Assembly: GCF_014217835.1 (NCBI RefSeq)
Contig: NZ_CP055263.1
Coordinates: 2,731,501 to 2,795,500 of the forward strand
Length of the DNA stretch: 64,000 nucleotides
Direction: 5' to 3'
Source: Metabacillus sp. KUDC1714
GTDB lineage: Bacteria > Bacillota > Bacilli > Bacillales > Bacillaceae
In this document: positions 62,725-64,000 of the stretch, piece by piece
Layout of the letters: each line of letters opens with the position of its first letter
Numbering within the stretch: position 1 is the stretch's first letter
Program-made: the position numbers and the translations under genes
The notes under the pieces: model-generated
Told to the model about the DNA's origin: nothing
The model's database searches: none
What the model saw: only the letters and a program-made list of their open reading frames with translations

Positions 62725-64000
62725 ATGCAATGGTGGGCAATTGCTAAAAAAGATTTAAGGATCATGTTAAAAGATCCTGGAGCAATCGTTGTTTTGTTCA
62801 TGCTTCCATTAATGCTCATGACCATTATGAGTTTTGCTTTAATGCCAGTATTTCAAGGAGGAGAGGGTGAAGAAATCACTCTTCCTATTGTAAATCTAGA
62901 TCAAACGAACGATTCTGACAAATTAATTGAATTATTGGATGCTACCGAAGGTGTAAAGTTAACTTTTGCTAAAGAAGATGGTACCGAATATACCGAGGGA
63001 AATGCGAAACAAGCAGTAAAGGATGGAGAATTTCCTTTTGCATTAATTATTCCAGAGGGTTTTGGTAGTAAGATTAAAAACGGTGAAAAACTAGAGTTAG
63101 TATCGTATGAAGACCCAGCACAAGCCAATATCACCTCAATTATCGGAAGAGCGATAGAAGGGGTAGCACAAGCATTTGAGGTAGAGTATATCGTTAGTCG
63201 AATGGTTGATAATCAGGTTGCAGACATCAATCAAATGGTTACTGATGAAATTGAGCAAGTAGAACTTGCGTATCAGGATCAAATTGAAGCATTGACAACT
63301 CAATTAAATCAATTGACAAACAATGCAGCTGTACCAGCTTCAGTGGAGGTAGACTCACAAGAAGAAACGGCGCCAGACCTTACTGGAATGAAGGAAGATT
63401 TAGTAAATACTGCGAGCGAATCTCTTAGTAACCCAAGTATTACTATAGGAACCTACTCCGCTACAGAGGGTGAGGTAATCGAACGACCCGATGCCTTTCA
63501 GCAAAATGTACCGGGTTATACGGTCATGTATGCGTTTTTCATTATTATGTATGCGGGTCGCTCATTTTTAAATGAAAGAAATGACGGTACGTTTAGAAGA
63601 ATTTTAGCGGCACCAGTTGATCGTTGGCAATTATTTATGGGGAAAATGATTCCAAATTATTTAATCGGTATTGTTCAAGTAGTCGTTCTCTTTGCTTTCG
63701 GACATTTTGTCTTTGATATGTCACTTGGTTCATCCTTTACTGGTTTAATCGTTGTGACACTTTCGCTTGTATGGGCAAGCTCTTGCTTAGGTATGTTAAT
63801 TGCTGCCGTTTTTAAGACAGATTCGCAAATATCAGGATGGTCTGTTTTGCTCGCCTTAACATTGGCTGCATTAGGTGGAACGATGGTCCCTTTATTCATC
63901 ATGCCAGATATCATGCAAAATATCGCATTAATTACACCACATGCATGGGCTCTAACAGGATATCAGGATATTTTAGTAAGAGGACTTGGATTCGAACACG
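62725..64000 (+). CDS. ABC-2-type exporter permease, 3' end outside window
   Basis: ATG 62725 follows AAGGAG; the frame stays open to the window end (425 complete codons). One N-terminal membrane segment (VVLFMLPLMLMTIMSFALMPV) is followed by a large extracytoplasmic domain of about 220 residues. The C-terminal membrane block begins near GYTVMYAFFIIMYAGRSFLNERNDGTFRRILAAP, the ABC-2 signature region. It is the membrane partner of the ATPase upstream. Confidence 0.9.
   Translation, partial: MQWWAIAKKDLRIMLKDPGAIVVLFMLPLMLMTIMSFALMPVFQGGEGEEITLPIVNLDQTNDSDKLIELLDATEGVKLTFAKEDGTEYTEGNAKQAVKDGEFPFALIIPEGFGSKIKNGEKLELVSYEDPAQANITSIIGRAIEGVAQAFEVEYIVSRMVDNQVADINQMVTDEIEQVELAYQDQIEALTTQLNQLTNNAAVPASVEVDSQEETAPDLTGMKEDLVNTASESLSNPSITIGTYSATEGEVIERPDAFQQNVPGYTVMYAFFIIMYAGRSFLNERNDGTFRRILAAPVDRWQLFMGKMIPNYLIGIVQVVVLFAFGHFVFDMSLGSSFTGLIVVTLSLVWASSCLGMLIAAVFKTDSQISGWSVLLALTLAALGGTMVPLFIMPDIMQNIALITPHAWALTGYQDILVRGLGFEH

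Larger units (their letters stand above)
56281..64000 (+). other. Putative 3,4-AHBA-derived (benzoxazole-type) biosynthetic gene cluster
   Basis: Seven same-strand genes with gaps of -4 to about 50 bases: aldolase, ligase 1, amidohydrolase, class II DHQ synthase homologue, ligase 2, ABC ATPase, ABC permease. The first and fourth match the GriI/GriH pair that makes 3-amino-4-hydroxybenzoate from aspartate semialdehyde and dihydroxyacetone phosphate. Ligase plus amidohydrolase matches the NatL2/NatAM logic of benzoxazole closure. The product and the exact assembly are inference. The cluster continues beyond the window. Confidence 0.7.

Overview
The window is low-GC Firmicute DNA and looks like the chromosome of an endospore-forming, naturally competent member of the Bacillaceae (Bacillus/Metabacillus-like). 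The support is strong AAGGAGG-type ribosome sites with TTG/GTG starts, a complete gerPABCDEF locus, a Spo0E-like phosphatase gene, comK, and a gene order that follows, with losses and insertions, the Bacillus subtilis run hemEH - yhgDE - yhfH/I/lplJ - lcfB - yhfN - comK - yhjD/yhjE/sipV - addBA - sbcDC - yisB - gerP - yisI - yisK. No tRNA, rRNA, CRISPR array or complete insertion sequence was seen.

Layout. 1-1.6 kb: end of hemE, then hemH; hemY, the usual third gene, is absent and a GC-richer selO stands in its place. 3.7-6.6 kb: TetR regulator and YhgE/Pip membrane protein, each preceded by the same 25-bp operator. 6.7-12.8 kb: LacI regulator with a palindrome at its own promoter, yhfH, yhfI, lplJ, a YebC-family gene, and lcfB behind a FadR box. 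13-15.8 kb: ABC importer of the COG2984/4120/1101 type. 16.1-21.8 kb: N-acetylglucosamine use (nagB, nagA, an EIICB permease, the GntR regulator, an SIS protein) with two regulator sites in the divergent promoter region. 21.9-25.5 kb: XRE-cupin regulator, azlCD, an M48 protease, a DUF2269-like protein. 25.8-28.8 kb: glyoxylate shunt (aceB, aceA). 29-31 kb: general stress protein with a sigma-B-like promoter, IDEAL protein, a 39-codon ORF, comK. 31.2-33.5 kb: cystine-type ABC importer. 33.7-38.3 kb: yhjD/yhjE (LexA box between them), sipV, a thiolase, an MFS carrier. 38.7-50.9 kb: addBA, sbcDC, yisB. 51-55.4 kb: gerP, yisI, yisK.

The stand-out region is 56.2-64 kb, after about 0.9 kb of AT-rich DNA. 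Seven collinear genes encode a DhnA/GriI-type aldolase, a PaaK-like ligase, an amidohydrolase, an archaeal-type (class II) 3-dehydroquinate synthase homologue of GriH type, a second and degenerate PaaK-like ligase, and an ABC-2 exporter that runs off the window. The aldolase/synthase pair is the known signature of 3-amino-4-hydroxybenzoate (3,4-AHBA) biosynthesis. A ligase plus an amidohydrolase is the combination used to close benzoxazole rings in nataxazole-type pathways. I therefore infer an uncharacterised 3,4-AHBA-derived, possibly benzoxazole, natural-product cluster with its own exporter.

Two families of small non-coding repeats are scattered through the window. One sits at the 3' ends of four minus-strand genes. 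The other is MITE-like with GGCTCTGTTAAA termini, and one copy lies directly in front of addB.
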